The position numbers and the translations under genes were made by a program. Below are positions 1 through 7,852 of a stretch of DNA of 64,000 bases, piece by piece (position 1 is the first letter of the stretch; every line of letters begins with the position of its first letter). The stretch is from Peribacillus frigoritolerans (GTDB lineage: Bacteria; Bacillota; Bacilli; Bacillales; DSM-1321), in NCBI RefSeq assembly GCF_040250305.1, contig NZ_CP158190.1, forward strand, positions 1,210,001 to 1,274,000, in the 5' to 3' direction. The notes under the pieces were generated by a model. It saw nothing but the letters and a program-made list of their open reading frames with translations, had not been told where the DNA came from and made no database searches.

Positions 1-497
1 TTCCGAACCCAAAAGAACAGCAGGAAAGGATTTTAAGTCATGCCAATAGTTTCGTGATGATCTGTACACTCATTTTCGCAGCAGGGATTTTTACGGGTGT
101 ATTCACGGAAACAAAGATGATGGACTCGATGGCTGCTTCAATCGTAACCGTCATTCCGGAGTGGCTCGGGGCACATTTGCCACTGGTGGTAGCGCTGACG
201 AGCATACCGATGGGGTTCATTTTTTCACCTGATGCCTATTATTTTGGCATTCTGCCAATAATAAGTGAAACGGCATCGAACTTCGGCATAGCCCCTGTAG
301 AAATCGGAAGGGCGGCTTTATTAGGTCATTCGACCGCAGGGTTCCCCTTATCGCCATTGGTGCCTGCAACATTCATATTGATTGGACTTGTAGGTGTGGA
401 TTTTGGGGATCACCAAAAATTCCTGTTTAAATGGGCGTTTGGGACAACCATCATCATGACGATTGCAGCCATTACTTTCGGGGTCATCACTTTGTAA
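1..497 (+). CDS. CitMHS-family citrate/divalent-metal carrier, 3' part only
   Basis: The frame is already open at the window edge (first whole codon at base 3) and stops at 497, so about the last 164 residues are present. It is a polytopic membrane protein. The stretches SPDAYYFGILPI and GHSTAGFPLSPLVPATF are typical of the C-terminal half of CitMHS (CitM/CitH) secondary carriers. Family knowledge: these proteins take up citrate complexed with Mg, Ca or another divalent metal together with protons. The start and any regulator lie upstream of the window, so the metal preference cannot be judged. Confidence 0.85.
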   Translation, partial: PNPKEQQERILSHANSFVMICTLIFAAGIFTGVFTETKMMDSMAASIVTVIPEWLGAHLPLVVALTSIPMGFIFSPDAYYFGILPIISETASNFGIAPVEIGRAALLGHSTAGFPLSPLVPATFILIGLVGVDFGDHQKFLFKWAFGTTIIMTIAAITFGVITL

Positions 498-666
498 AAT
501 GTGAGCCCATTAAGCTATATTGTAAAATCCTTGTCTGTGAATTTAGTAAGGTGTTCACTCTCATTGGTGTAATCTATTTTCCTATTTATCCCGCTTTCTG
601 TTTATTCTTCCATAATAGTGGAAAGTAATAAGAGGAAATACATATAAGAGAGTGAGGGAATTTATC

Positions 667-1299
667 ATGAACTATAAACAAAAACTTGTACTGCCTATGT
701 GTACTGCCTTTTTACTGTATGGATGTAATTCAGCGGATGATTCAAATCAGGCCGATAATAATGCCGAGGACATGACTACAGTGGGACAAGGAACAGATAC
801 AGCGGTTGATCCGCAGGTGAAAGCGGAAGTTAAAGATTTAGAAGGTAAAACACTTGGGACGGTGAACTTTACCGCTGAAGAGAATTCTGTAGTGATCGAG
901 ACCGCTTTGGAAGGCCTTGAGCCAGGCTATCATGGATTCCATATTCACGAAAACGCAGCATGTGAGGCGGATGCCAAGGATGGCCCTTTCACTACAGCGG
1001 GAGGACACTTCAATCCAACTGATGAAACGCATTCTAAGCACGCAGGTGATATGCCTCCTTTATATGTAAAAGAAGATGGGACAGCAAAATATACGGCAAC
1101 ATTGGATAACATGACAATAGACCAACTGAAGAAAGAAGAGCTGGCTGTAATCGTTCATGCGAATCCAGACAACTTTGCCAATATTCCTGACCGCTATGAA
1201 GCCAATGGAGAAAAAGGACCGGATGCAGATACTTTGAAAACTGGTGATGCTGGCGATAGGCAAGCTTGCGGGATTGTTGTAAGTGCAGAGGCAAAATAG
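667..1299 (+). CDS. Cu/Zn superoxide dismutase-like lipoprotein
   Basis: 210 residues. The start at ATG 667 has a GAGGG ribosome site 8 nt upstream; an in-frame GTG at 652 lies before that site and is less likely. A signal peptide ends in the lipobox LYGC (Cys20), so the protein should be anchored outside the membrane. The SodC fold follows. FHIHE gives two copper histidines, GGHFNP the bridging histidine and IVHANPD the fourth copper histidine. HSKHAGD supplies zinc ligands, and the conserved cysteine pair (NAACE and QACGIV) and the GDAGDRQACG loop are present. Family role: conversion of superoxide to hydrogen peroxide and oxygen at the cell surface. B. subtilis YojM lacks two copper ligands; this protein appears to keep all of them. 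It is a single-gene unit closed by the terminator at 1311. Confidence 0.9.
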   Translation: MNYKQKLVLPMCTAFLLYGCNSADDSNQADNNAEDMTTVGQGTDTAVDPQVKAEVKDLEGKTLGTVNFTAEENSVVIETALEGLEPGYHGFHIHENAACEADAKDGPFTTAGGHFNPTDETHSKHAGDMPPLYVKEDGTAKYTATLDNMTIDQLKKEELAVIVHANPDNFANIPDRYEANGEKGPDADTLKTGDAGDRQACGIVVSAEAK

Positions 1300-1310
1300 G
1301 TTAGAACATG

Positions 1311-1345
1311 AGCGATTCTTCTAATGAGGAATCGCTCTTTTCTTT
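1311..1345 (+). terminator. Terminator of the superoxide dismutase gene
   Basis: AGCGATTC and GAATCGCT pair; the inner TTC/GAG extends the stem, with a four-base loop. CTTTTCTTT follows. Confidence 0.85.
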
Positions 1346-1555
1346 GAAGGTAAAACTGCTGACAGCTAAAATCTTAAAGCTGACCATTCTTTTTACGATT
1401 TAAGAAGGTTTTTTCTATTGTGATATAGAAGTAAGAATGTAAGTAATATTGCAATAGAAGCAGTGTATTAAAAAGATCATAGTTAATTCTTGCAGTGGAA
1501 TGAAGTCCAAGGCATAGGTTTAATATAGGAAAATAAGATTTGGTTTGAATCGATA
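1346..1555. other. Intergenic stretch, nothing recognised
   Basis: AT-rich sequence between two convergent terminators. A 69-codon open frame on the minus strand runs across the trhO terminator and has no ribosome site, so it is not called as a gene. Confidence 0.5.
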
Positions 1556-1596
1556 AAAAAACCCGAACAGGGATCATGTCCACTGATTCGGGTATG
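1556..1596 (-). terminator. Terminator of trhO
   Basis: Read on the minus strand, ACCCGAA...TTCGGGT forms a stem extended by CAG/CTG and is followed by seven T. It lies just after the trhO stop. Confidence 0.85.
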
Positions 1597-1602
1597 CTAA
1601 AA

Positions 1603-2568
1603 TTATTTTGCCGTAATGGAATCTTCGATTAGCTGTAATCTCTCAGCCACTTCTTCTTCAGAAAGGTTATGCTCGACTACATAGCGATTACGCGGATGCA
1701 CTCGGCATTCATGAGTACAACTGCGCATATGTTTGTGTTCGTTCTCTTCGCTGCAAAGGATTTTCTTGTTGCATTCAGGATTAGCGCAATTGACATAGCG
1801 TTCACAAGGTTCGCCGGAATAAATATCGCGTCCGACAATGACATGTTCCTTTTGATTGATAGGTACGGCAATCCTTTCATCGAAAACATACATTTGGCCA
1901 TCCCATAGCTCACCTTGGACTTCGGGATCCTTCCCGTATGTTGCGATGCCGCCATGCAGCTGGCTTACATCTTCAAAGCCTTCTTCGACAAGCCAGCCGG
2001 AGAATTTCTCACAGCGGATACCGCCGGTACAATACGTTAGGATTTTTTTGCCTTCGAACATTTCTTTATTTTCACGGACCCATTCGGGAAGTTCACGGAA
2101 ATTCGTGATTTCTGGCTTGATTGCACCCCTGAAATGTCCTAAATCAAATTCATAGTCATTTCTGGCATCAAGGACGATGGTGTTTTCATCTTGCATTTGC
2201 TCGAAGAACTCCTTCGGGCTCAAGTATTTGCCTGTCGTCTGGGTCGGGTTGATGTCGTCTTCCAAGCGAAGGGTTACAAGTTCATTGCGTGGACGAACAT
2301 GCATTTTTTTGAAAGCATGGCCTTCAGCTTCATCTATTTTAAACACGATATCGGCAAAGCGGGGATCGCTTTTCATCATGTCCATATATTTGTCGGTTTG
2401 TTCGATCGTACCTGAAACTGTTCCGTTGATACCTTCTGAAGCCACCAAGATACGGCCTTTCAATTCAAGGGCTTTACATGCCGCAAGATGCTCGGCTGCG
2501 AATTCTTCGTGATTCTCGATGGGTACATACAAATAATAAAGTAATACTCTATATGGTTTTGTTTCCAT
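1603..2568 (-). CDS. trhO: tRNA uridine(34) hydroxylase, rhodanese family
   Basis: 321 residues. The ATG at 2568 follows AGGTGG at good spacing. The N-terminal alpha/beta domain (about 1-100) contains [12 protein letters not shown] rhodanese domain (about 120-220) carries the active-site loop CTGGIRCEK. The C-terminal part is rich in Cys and His ([22 protein letters not shown]). This is the YceA/YbfQ/TrhO architecture at its normal length. Family role: oxygen-dependent formation of 5-hydroxyuridine at wobble position 34 of certain tRNAs, the first step towards 5-methoxyuridine in Gram-positives. It is transcribed alone and divergently from the nitronate monooxygenase gene. Confidence 0.92.
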   Translation of the reverse strand: METKPYRVLLYYLYVPIENHEEFAAEHLAACKALELKGRILVASEGINGTVSGTIEQTDKYMDMMKSDPRFADIVFKIDEAEGHAFKKMHVRPRNELVTLRLEDDINPTQTTGKYLSPKEFFEQMQDENTIVLDARNDYEFDLGHFRGAIKPEITNFRELPEWVRENKEMFEGKKILTYCTGGIRCEKFSGWLVEEGFEDVSQLHGGIATYGKDPEVQGELWDGQMYVFDERIAVPINQKEHVIVGRDIYSGEPCERYVNCANPECNKKILCSEENEHKHMRSCTHECRVHPRNRYVVEHNLSEEEVAERLQLIEDSITAK

Positions 2569-2638
2569 TTTTTATTTACCACCTATGTTTTATATTTGCA
2601 AGATATAAAGGGTGATCATTTAGACACTTTTCTCTTAC

Positions 2639-2653
2639 AGATAATCATTATAC
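2639..2653. promoter_or_regulatory. Possible Fur/PerR-family operator
   Basis: AGATAATCATTATAC has the core ATAAT-C-ATTAT, a 5-1-5 inverted repeat. It matches the Fur 7-1-7 consensus (TGATAATNATTATCA) at about 12 of 14 defined positions. It sits about 60 bp before the nitronate monooxygenase start. AT-rich palindromes arise easily, so this is a candidate only. Confidence 0.35.
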
Positions 2654-2709
2654 CAAGAAAACGTAAAAATGATAAGGGCATGAAGAAAAATCAAGAGGAG
2701 CTGTTTGGA

Positions 2710-3726
2710 ATGTTGAAAGAGATAATGAGATATCCAATCATTCAGGCACCGATGGCAGGAGGAGCTTCCACTCCGAAGCTTGCGGCTTCAGTATCCAATG
2801 CAGGAGGATTGGGCTTTCTAGCAGCTGGCTATAAGACTGCGGAAGAGATGAAGGACGAGATAGGGCAGACCCGTCAGTTGACTGAGCGTCCTTTTGGCGT
2901 GAATGTATTTGTGCCAGGCAACGAGGCGGTGGATGAAAATATATTATCTGGCTATCGTGAAAAGATCGAAAAAGAGGCCGAGAGCGTTGGGGCTAAGATT
3001 GGAAAAGCCGATAGTGATGACGATGATTGGGGAAATAAACTACATGTATTGAAGGAGGCTGGGGTCGCTGTCGTCAGTTTTACGTTTGGATGTCCAACGG
3101 AAGATGTAATAAGGGAGCTCCAAGATGTCGGTTCCCTTATAGCCGTGACAGTAACCAACCTTCAGGAAGCAAAAAAGGCGGCGGGAGCAGGCGCCGATGT
3201 TCTATGTGTACAGGGGTTTGAAGCAGGGGGGCACCGGGCCAGCTTTGATAACCGCACAGAAGATGATTACGGTCTTTTAGTATTGATACGGATGATAAAA
3301 GATGAACTGGACTTACCGATCATTGCCGCGGGCGGACTGATGCATGGAAAGGATATCGCGGCCGTGCTCGAAGCGGGAGCAGCAGCGGCGCAATTGGGAA
3401 CCGCTTTCCTTCGCTGTCCCGAAAGCGGGGCAAGTCCGGTCCATAAGGCAGCGTTGGGAAATCCCCGATTTACTCAGACCTCCATTACCCGAGCCTTCAG
3501 CGGCCGGAGGGCACGCGGGTTGGTGAATCACTTTTTAACGGAATATGATAGCGTTGCACCAGTCGCCTATCCTTATGTCCATCACATGACAAAACAAATG
3601 CGAAAAGCGGCTGGACAAAAAAACAATCCTGAATTGATGGCTTTGTGGGCAGGACAGGGATATAAGTTGAGCAGGGAACTTCCTGCATTTGAATTGGTTG
3701 AACTTTTTGTAGAAGAATTAAACTGA
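2710..3726 (+). CDS. Nitronate monooxygenase (2-nitropropane dioxygenase family)
   Basis: 338 residues from ATG 2710, which has AGAGGAG nine bases upstream. In-frame starts at 2680 and 2596 would add a poorly conserved leader. FMN-binding TIM barrel: YPIIQAPMAGG at the N terminus, VCVQGFEAGGHR with the likely catalytic His, then AAGGLMHGKDIA and AQLGTAFL, which form the flavin phosphate site. Family role: FMN-dependent oxidation of alkyl nitronates such as propionate 3-nitronate, a detoxification step; some relatives are enoyl-ACP reductases (FabK), which cannot be fully excluded. It is followed after 11 bp by a GNAT gene, probably in the same operon. Confidence 0.88.
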   Translation: MLKEIMRYPIIQAPMAGGASTPKLAASVSNAGGLGFLAAGYKTAEEMKDEIGQTRQLTERPFGVNVFVPGNEAVDENILSGYREKIEKEAESVGAKIGKADSDDDDWGNKLHVLKEAGVAVVSFTFGCPTEDVIRELQDVGSLIAVTVTNLQEAKKAAGAGADVLCVQGFEAGGHRASFDNRTEDDYGLLVLIRMIKDELDLPIIAAGGLMHGKDIAAVLEAGAAAAQLGTAFLRCPESGASPVHKAALGNPRFTQTSITRAFSGRRARGLVNHFLTEYDSVAPVAYPYVHHMTKQMRKAAGQKNNPELMALWAGQGYKLSRELPAFELVELFVEELN

Positions 3727-3737
3727 GAAGGGTTTGG

Positions 3738-4199
3738 ATGCTGATGGAGATAAGGAAATTATTCAAGGATGAGACACCCCCGATGCATTTATTGCTTTTG
3801 GCAGATCCTTCAAGGGAATTGGTCGAGGAATATTTGGGGAGCGGAACGTGCTTTGTTGCCGTGAGTGATAAGCGAATGATCGGTGTTTATGTTTTACTGC
3901 AAAAAGGCCCGGAACTGATAGAGATAATGAACATCGCAGTGGATGAACGGCACCATGGAAGGGGAATCGGCAGGCAATTGATTGAACACGCCAAAGGCCA
4001 TGCAAGGGAACAGGGATATAAAATGATTGAAATCGGAACGGGGAATTCGGGGATAGGGCAGCTTGCGCTTTACCAAAAATGCGGTTTTAGAATAACTGGG
4101 GTCGATCGGGATTTTTTTAAGAGAAACTATTCCGAGGCCATTTATGAAAATGGGATTCAGTGCCAGGATATGATTCGCCTGTCACAAAGCTTAGACTAA
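3738..4199 (+). CDS. GNAT-family N-acetyltransferase
   Basis: 153 residues. The start at ATG 3738 lies just after GAGAAGGG; ATG 3744 is an alternative. Motif A is clear: MNIAVDERHHGRGIG, the acetyl-CoA pyrophosphate loop (R/H-x-x-G-x-G), then a helix and the motif B region LALYQKCGFR. The protein acetylates an amine of an unknown substrate. It sits 11 bp behind the nitronate monooxygenase gene, which suggests co-transcription, but no functional link is known. Confidence 0.85.
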   Translation: MLMEIRKLFKDETPPMHLLLLADPSRELVEEYLGSGTCFVAVSDKRMIGVYVLLQKGPELIEIMNIAVDERHHGRGIGRQLIEHAKGHAREQGYKMIEIGTGNSGIGQLALYQKCGFRITGVDRDFFKRNYSEAIYENGIQCQDMIRLSQSLD

Positions 4200-4268
4200 G
4201 GCAATGATCATCCAAGTTTGACGGAAAAGCTTTACAGACAAAAGTGCGCGTCGCATTGCTTAGGGGGA

Positions 4269-4418
4269 ATGAAATTGTTCTTTGGTGATATGATTTATCT
4301 TCTTTTTGCTTTACTAATGCCGTTTTTATTTGCGATTGGCGTTTTCATATTCATTCGATCAACGAAAAGGCAAAAGGATTCTTTAGCGAAAATTCGTAAA
4401 GACCCACATGAAAAATAG
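4269..4418 (+). CDS. Small single-span membrane protein (DUF4083-like)
   Basis: 49 residues: one hydrophobic segment (about residues 8-29, rich in Leu, Phe and Ile) followed by the basic tail IRSTKRQKDSLAKIRKD. The size and layout resemble Bacillus DUF4083 proteins, whose function is unknown. The start is uncertain: ATG 4269 has GGGGG immediately before it, unusually close, while ATG 4290 would give 42 residues with a weak GGTGAT site. It is followed directly by a strong terminator. Confidence 0.5.
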   Translation: MKLFFGDMIYLLFALLMPFLFAIGVFIFIRSTKRQKDSLAKIRKDPHEK

Positions 4419-4424
4419 CAGCAA

Positions 4425-4462
4425 GAGAAAAGAGTGCAAAACAACGGCACTCTTTTTCTCAT
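4425..4462. terminator. Bidirectional terminator
   Basis: GAGAAAAGAGTGC pairs with GCACTCTTTTTCTC. T runs lie at one end and A runs at the other, so it can serve the plus-strand small gene and the convergent GNAT gene. Confidence 0.85.
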
Positions 4463-4464
4463 TT

Positions 4465-5043
4465 TCACCTTTCCAAAAAAGCTTCCAAATTCCTTTTCAC
4501 CCTGGGCCATTCATGCTCGAGAATACTATAGACCACCGTGTTCCTGATCCTCCCATCTTGCAGTTTTTTCTCCATCCTCAAAATGCCTTCTTCAAGGGCG
4601 CCGAGTCTGGTTATTGCTGCACGCGATCTTTTGTTGCATTCGTCAGTCCTGAATTCAACCCGTTTTATTTGCCACTTTTCAAAAGCATGCTGCAATAGCA
4701 GGTACTTACATTCTGTGTTAATGGCTGTTCGCCATTTGTCGGGATGATACCAAGTCGCGCCGATTTCCAGGGATTGATTATGAAAGTGAATATTTCTTAA
4801 GCTCGTGCTGCCGACTATCGAATCATCAATCCGATCGATAACGACAAATGGATGATGAAGTTCCTGTTCCCTTGCTCGAATGCCTTCCTTTACATATGAG
4901 ATCGCCTCTTCATATGACAAAATTTTTGTTGCACTCCATTCCCATATTTCAGATGGCAGGGAAGCGGCGTAAAGCGGTTCGATATGATGTTCCATCATCG
5001 GGGTGAGTATCACGTGTTTCCCGTATAATTCGATATGCTCCAT
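4465..5043 (-). CDS. GNAT-family N-acetyltransferase (RimJ/RimL-like)
   Basis: 192 residues from ATG 5043, which is preceded by AGAGGAGGAAACT; 21 extra codons upstream lack a ribosome site. The sequence has the RimJ/RimL pattern: HVILTPM at the first strand, then SIVGSTSLRNI, IGATWYHPDKWRTAINTE and a C-terminal FRTDECNKRSRAAI, the conserved Asn/Arg helix of protein N-acetyltransferase-like enzymes. The substrate is unknown. It is divergent from the MocR regulator at 5147 with overlapping promoters, so that regulator probably controls it. Confidence 0.85.
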   Translation of the reverse strand: MEHIELYGKHVILTPMMEHHIEPLYAASLPSEIWEWSATKILSYEEAISYVKEGIRAREQELHHPFVVIDRIDDSIVGSTSLRNIHFHNQSLEIGATWYHPDKWRTAINTECKYLLLQHAFEKWQIKRVEFRTDECNKRSRAAITRLGALEEGILRMEKKLQDGRIRNTVVYSILEHEWPRVKRNLEAFLER

Positions 5044-5070
5044 AGTTTCCTCCTCTTGATTGATATCTTC

Positions 5071-5130
5071 ATTATAAAAATATTCTGGTTCTGCAATAAG
5101 GACCAATGCTGATATAATTTATGGAACCAG
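5071..5130. promoter_or_regulatory. Overlapping divergent promoters with inverted repeat
   Basis: Plus strand: -10 TATAAT at 5113-5118 with only a weak -35. Minus strand: -10 TATAAT at 5071-5076 with TTATTG 17 bp upstream. CTGGTTC (5085-5091) and GAACCAG (5124-5130) form a perfect inverted repeat around both promoters. This is a likely MocR operator. Confidence 0.6.
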
Positions 5131-5146
5131 TTTGAAGGAGGACCAA

Positions 5147-6538
5147 ATGTTTGAAATCACTCTAACCTTAGATAAAACGAACAAAGAAGCTTTATATGTG
5201 CAATTGTATAAATACTTTATAAAGGAAATCCAGAATGGACAAATAAAGGCCGGAATGAAACTGCCTTCTAAACGAAAACTGGCCTTGCATTTAGGGATAG
5301 GCCTGAATACAGTGGATACGGCTTATCAGCAGTTGATGGCAGAAGGATATGTGGAAAGTCAATTAAGGAAAGGTTATTACGTAGCCGATTTAGAACCGAT
5401 CTCAGCTTTGAATGAGCCGTTGCCTGTAACAGAAGGGATGATGTGCCCTCCGAATGAAAGAAATGAGATAGATTACAATCATGGCCGGGTGGACGTGGAT
5501 TCTTTCCCGCATGCCGTATGGAAAAAATGCTTGAACAATACGTTGTATCTACAGGAAAGGGAAATGTTCATGAGCGGTGATCCTCAAGGGGAATGGGGGC
5601 TTAGGGCTGAGATTTCATCCTACCTATTTCAATCGAGAGGAGTTCGCTGCGGGGCTGATCAAATCATCATTGGGGCAGGTACCCAGTATTTCATCCATCT
5701 GTTGCGGTTACTTCTTGGAAATGAGCGGGTATTTGGGTTGGAAGACCCTGGCTTTCATCGGGTAAGGGAGGTACTGAGGCTGGAGGGAGCGGATATGGCA
5801 TACATACCCTTGGATGAAAGTGGAATGAGTGTGGACTCCTTGAAAGAGAGTGCAGCGAATGTTGCCTATGTCACTCCTTCCCATCAATTTCCTTCCGGTA
5901 TGATCATGCCGATAATTAGACGGGTGGAATTGCTCAATTGGGCAGTGGAAAAAAAGGGTTATATTATTGAAGATGATTATGACGGGGAATTCCGACATGC
6001 TGGTAAGCCGATTCCGTCCTTGCAGGGGTTGGACACCAATGGAAGGGTCATCTACCTAGGCACGTTTTCAAAGTCGCTCATCCCATCAATGAGGGTGGGA
6101 TTTATGGTGTTACCCATGGAGTTGGCTTGCCGCTATCAGCAGAAGTTAATAGGATACAAACAGACCGTTTCCAGACTGATTCAGGAAACGCTCTGTCTTT
6201 TTATGAAAAATGGACATTGGGAACGCCATCTGAATAAAATGCGAACGATTTACCGTAAAAAGAATAAGGTGCTGCTGAATGCCATTGAAGAGAGCTTCCA
6301 TGATCGTGTAGCCGTAATCGGTGAAAAGTCAGGCTTGCACGTTCTTTTACAAGTGAAAAACGGCAGCAGTGAGGCAGAGCTCATTCAAAAGGCTGCCAGT
6401 GTGGGGGTTAAAGTCCACCCAACATCGGTTTATCATTCAAAGAATGTGAAAGATCCGACTATTTTGATTGGGTACGGTGGTTTAACCGAAAGGGAAATCG
6501 AAACAGGAATCCGGCTTTTAAAAAAGGCATGGCTATAG
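5147..6538 (+). CDS. MocR-type regulator: GntR winged helix fused to aminotransferase
   Basis: 463 residues. The ATG at 5147 follows AAGGAGGACCAA. N-terminal GntR-type winged helix (about 10-75: LYVQLYKYFIKEIQNG, then GLNTVDTAYQQL) is linked to a fold-type I aminotransferase domain. The PLP-lysine region is YLGTFSKSLIPSMRVGF, and VEPxDY-type residues appear as IIEDDYDGEF. Known MocR proteins (GabR, PdxR) sense PLP or PLP adducts and bind DNA upstream of their own and divergent genes. The divergent GNAT gene at 5043 is therefore the most likely target. The ligand is unknown. Confidence 0.9.
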   Translation: MFEITLTLDKTNKEALYVQLYKYFIKEIQNGQIKAGMKLPSKRKLALHLGIGLNTVDTAYQQLMAEGYVESQLRKGYYVADLEPISALNEPLPVTEGMMCPPNERNEIDYNHGRVDVDSFPHAVWKKCLNNTLYLQEREMFMSGDPQGEWGLRAEISSYLFQSRGVRCGADQIIIGAGTQYFIHLLRLLLGNERVFGLEDPGFHRVREVLRLEGADMAYIPLDESGMSVDSLKESAANVAYVTPSHQFPSGMIMPIIRRVELLNWAVEKKGYIIEDDYDGEFRHAGKPIPSLQGLDTNGRVIYLGTFSKSLIPSMRVGFMVLPMELACRYQQKLIGYKQTVSRLIQETLCLFMKNGHWERHLNKMRTIYRKKNKVLLNAIEESFHDRVAVIGEKSGLHVLLQVKNGSSEAELIQKAASVGVKVHPTSVYHSKNVKDPTILIGYGGLTEREIETGIRLLKKAWL

Positions 6539-6603
6539 CTTGGTGCGAAAGTAAGGAAAGGCCTTGCTTCACACTTATTCAACAATGATATAAGCTACCC
6601 ATT

Positions 6604-7023
6604 TTAGTTTCTTATATTATTGAGGATTTTAAGGACCGTCTGGAAAAATACTTCCTGTTCTTCTTCAGTAATGCCTTCCAGGGCTTTCCCTTCGATTTTT
6701 TCGGCAATCTTAAGACATTTTGTATGTACCTCTTTGCCCCGGGGGGTCAGTTCGATTCGTTTTTCCTGTTCATCTTTACCAGGAACTTGTTTAATCATAT
6801 TATTCTGTTCCATACTGTTGACTGAACGTGTGATGATAACACTATCTACATCCAGGTAACTGCAAATATCGGGGATTGTGGAATAGCCACAGTTCTTTAA
6901 GTAATTAAGGATTGTCCACTGATTATGGTAAATTTCAAGTGATGTAATTTGTTCATTCATTTTGCTGACTAATGATCTCGATACTTGTAAATATTGATGA
7001 AATAATTGAGTAGGGTTCGTCAT
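6604..7023 (-). CDS. MarR-family transcriptional regulator
   Basis: 139 residues from ATG 7023, with AAGGAG seven bases upstream; the longer frame to 7056 starts inside the promoter. Winged helix: the recognition region DICSYLDVDSVIITRSVNSME is followed by the wing GKDEQEKRIELTPRGKE, where D-x-R-type wing residues are partly replaced by E-K-R. N- and C-terminal helices form the dimer. MarR proteins are usually repressors released by small phenolic ligands or oxidants. It is monocistronic, with a palindromic operator over its own promoter. No other target is evident here. Confidence 0.88.
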   Translation of the reverse strand: MTNPTQLFHQYLQVSRSLVSKMNEQITSLEIYHNQWTILNYLKNCGYSTIPDICSYLDVDSVIITRSVNSMEQNNMIKQVPGKDEQEKRIELTPRGKEVHTKCLKIAEKIEGKALEGITEEEQEVFFQTVLKILNNIRN

Positions 7024-7035
7024 ATGATTCTCCTT

Positions 7036-7060
7036 TATAATGGTCGACCAATCCATTATA
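7036..7060. promoter_or_regulatory. MarR autoregulatory operator and promoter
   Basis: TATAATGG (7036-7043) and CCATTATA (7053-7060) form a perfect 8-bp inverted repeat, and TGGTCGACCA in the centre is itself a palindrome. The minus-strand -10 TATAAT lies at 7055-7060, so bound repressor would cover the start of transcription. Confidence 0.65.
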
Positions 7061-7320
7061 TTCTTTAATTCTTAAAAGTCTATTGTAAAGAATCATTTAT
7101 TTCAGTCAATGTTTATTTTTGGAAGCAAAGCGGGAAAGGGAAAAATACTGGCAAAATGAATGAATTGAGGGAAAGCTCAGTCTTCCCAAATCATCAAAAA
7201 ACAACGGGGAAGCATAAGCACAATCAAAAGAAGAACCTTAATATATGATGGGAGATATTTCAGACTATAGTTAAATTCGAGTTTGCCAACAGTTTTTAAT
7301 GGTTTGTCCATTTGGACGTT
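7061..7320. other. Intergenic stretch
   Basis: Carries the upstream part of the MarR promoter and otherwise no gene I can support. Overlapping minus-strand open frames (to about 7440) run into the dispersed repeat at 7321 and are probably spurious. Confidence 0.45.
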
Positions 7321-7407
7321 TATTTCCGCTCCAGGCACTCGCTTTCCGCGGACGGTCCGCCCTCGGCTTGCACCTGCGGGGTCTCCCTTGGACGCGCTTT
7401 TCCCGAT
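7321..7407 (-). repeat. Dispersed GC-rich repeat, copy A
   Basis: A GC-rich island (CACTCGCTTTCCGCGGACGG ... CTGCGGGGTCTCCCTTGGAC) in AT-rich DNA. It aligns along its length with 23774-23900: both have CCAGGCACTC, GCGGxCGGTCCG, CCTGCGGG, TCTCCCT and GACGCGCTTTTCC. Such elements are common between genes of Bacillus relatives. It has no coding capacity that I accept. Confidence 0.75.
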
Positions 7408-7485
7408 TGTCCATAAGTGCCACTGAGAATTGGTGAAAGTCAATACGACACGTCACCTTGAAAGTTGAATGCAGTATATCCTGCA

Positions 7486-7520
7486 AACAAAAACCAGCCT
7501 CTAAAGTGGCTGGTTTCTGT
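7486..7520 (-). terminator. Terminator of the small gene at 7521
   Basis: On the minus strand, AACCAGCC and GGCTGGTT pair around an 8-base loop, then TTTGTTTG follows. Confidence 0.85.
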
Positions 7521-7724
7521 TTAAAACTTCTCGCTGGTGGAGCGGTGCTTTGTTTCTTCTTTATTTCGTTCTTCTTGTTGTTCATATTTAATTTCATCAA
7601 TTGGTAAATCATCAATGGGCATGACCACTTGATCACGTTCCAGCTGTTTTTCCTGATTTTTCTTGAAGGCCTTGGATTTATCATTACGCTCCTCAAGATA
7701 CTTTTCTTTATCTTTATTATCCAA
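7521..7724 (-). CDS. Small, highly charged hypothetical protein
   Basis: About 67 residues, rich in Lys, Glu, Asp and Gln, with no hydrophobic segment (NKDKEKYLEERNDKSKAFKK, then DDLPIDEIKYEQQEERNKEE). I choose TTG 7724 because GGAGGGA lies 7 nt upstream. ATG 7739 is an alternative, but its only ribosome site is weak. The protein is probably helical and soluble. I do not recognise the family. It ends at a good terminator and is divergent from the AI-2E-family gene. Confidence 0.6.
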   Translation of the reverse strand: MDNKDKEKYLEERNDKSKAFKKNQEKQLERDQVVMPIDDLPIDEIKYEQQEERNKEETKHRSTSEKF

Positions 7725-7852
7725 TGTCAATCCCTCCATCTCTTTGTATCTCTTTTTCCCCTTATTGAGAAAATAAAACGTATAAGCGAAATATATGTGA
7801 TCCCATTTCATAAATATAAGGAGAACAGGAAAGTGCAAGGAGGGTTTGTTCA

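Noticed and set aside
7177..7696. Minus-strand frames crossing repeat copy A
   Set aside because: They run through the GC-rich repeat, the terminator at 7486 and the small gene at 7521; no ribosome sites.
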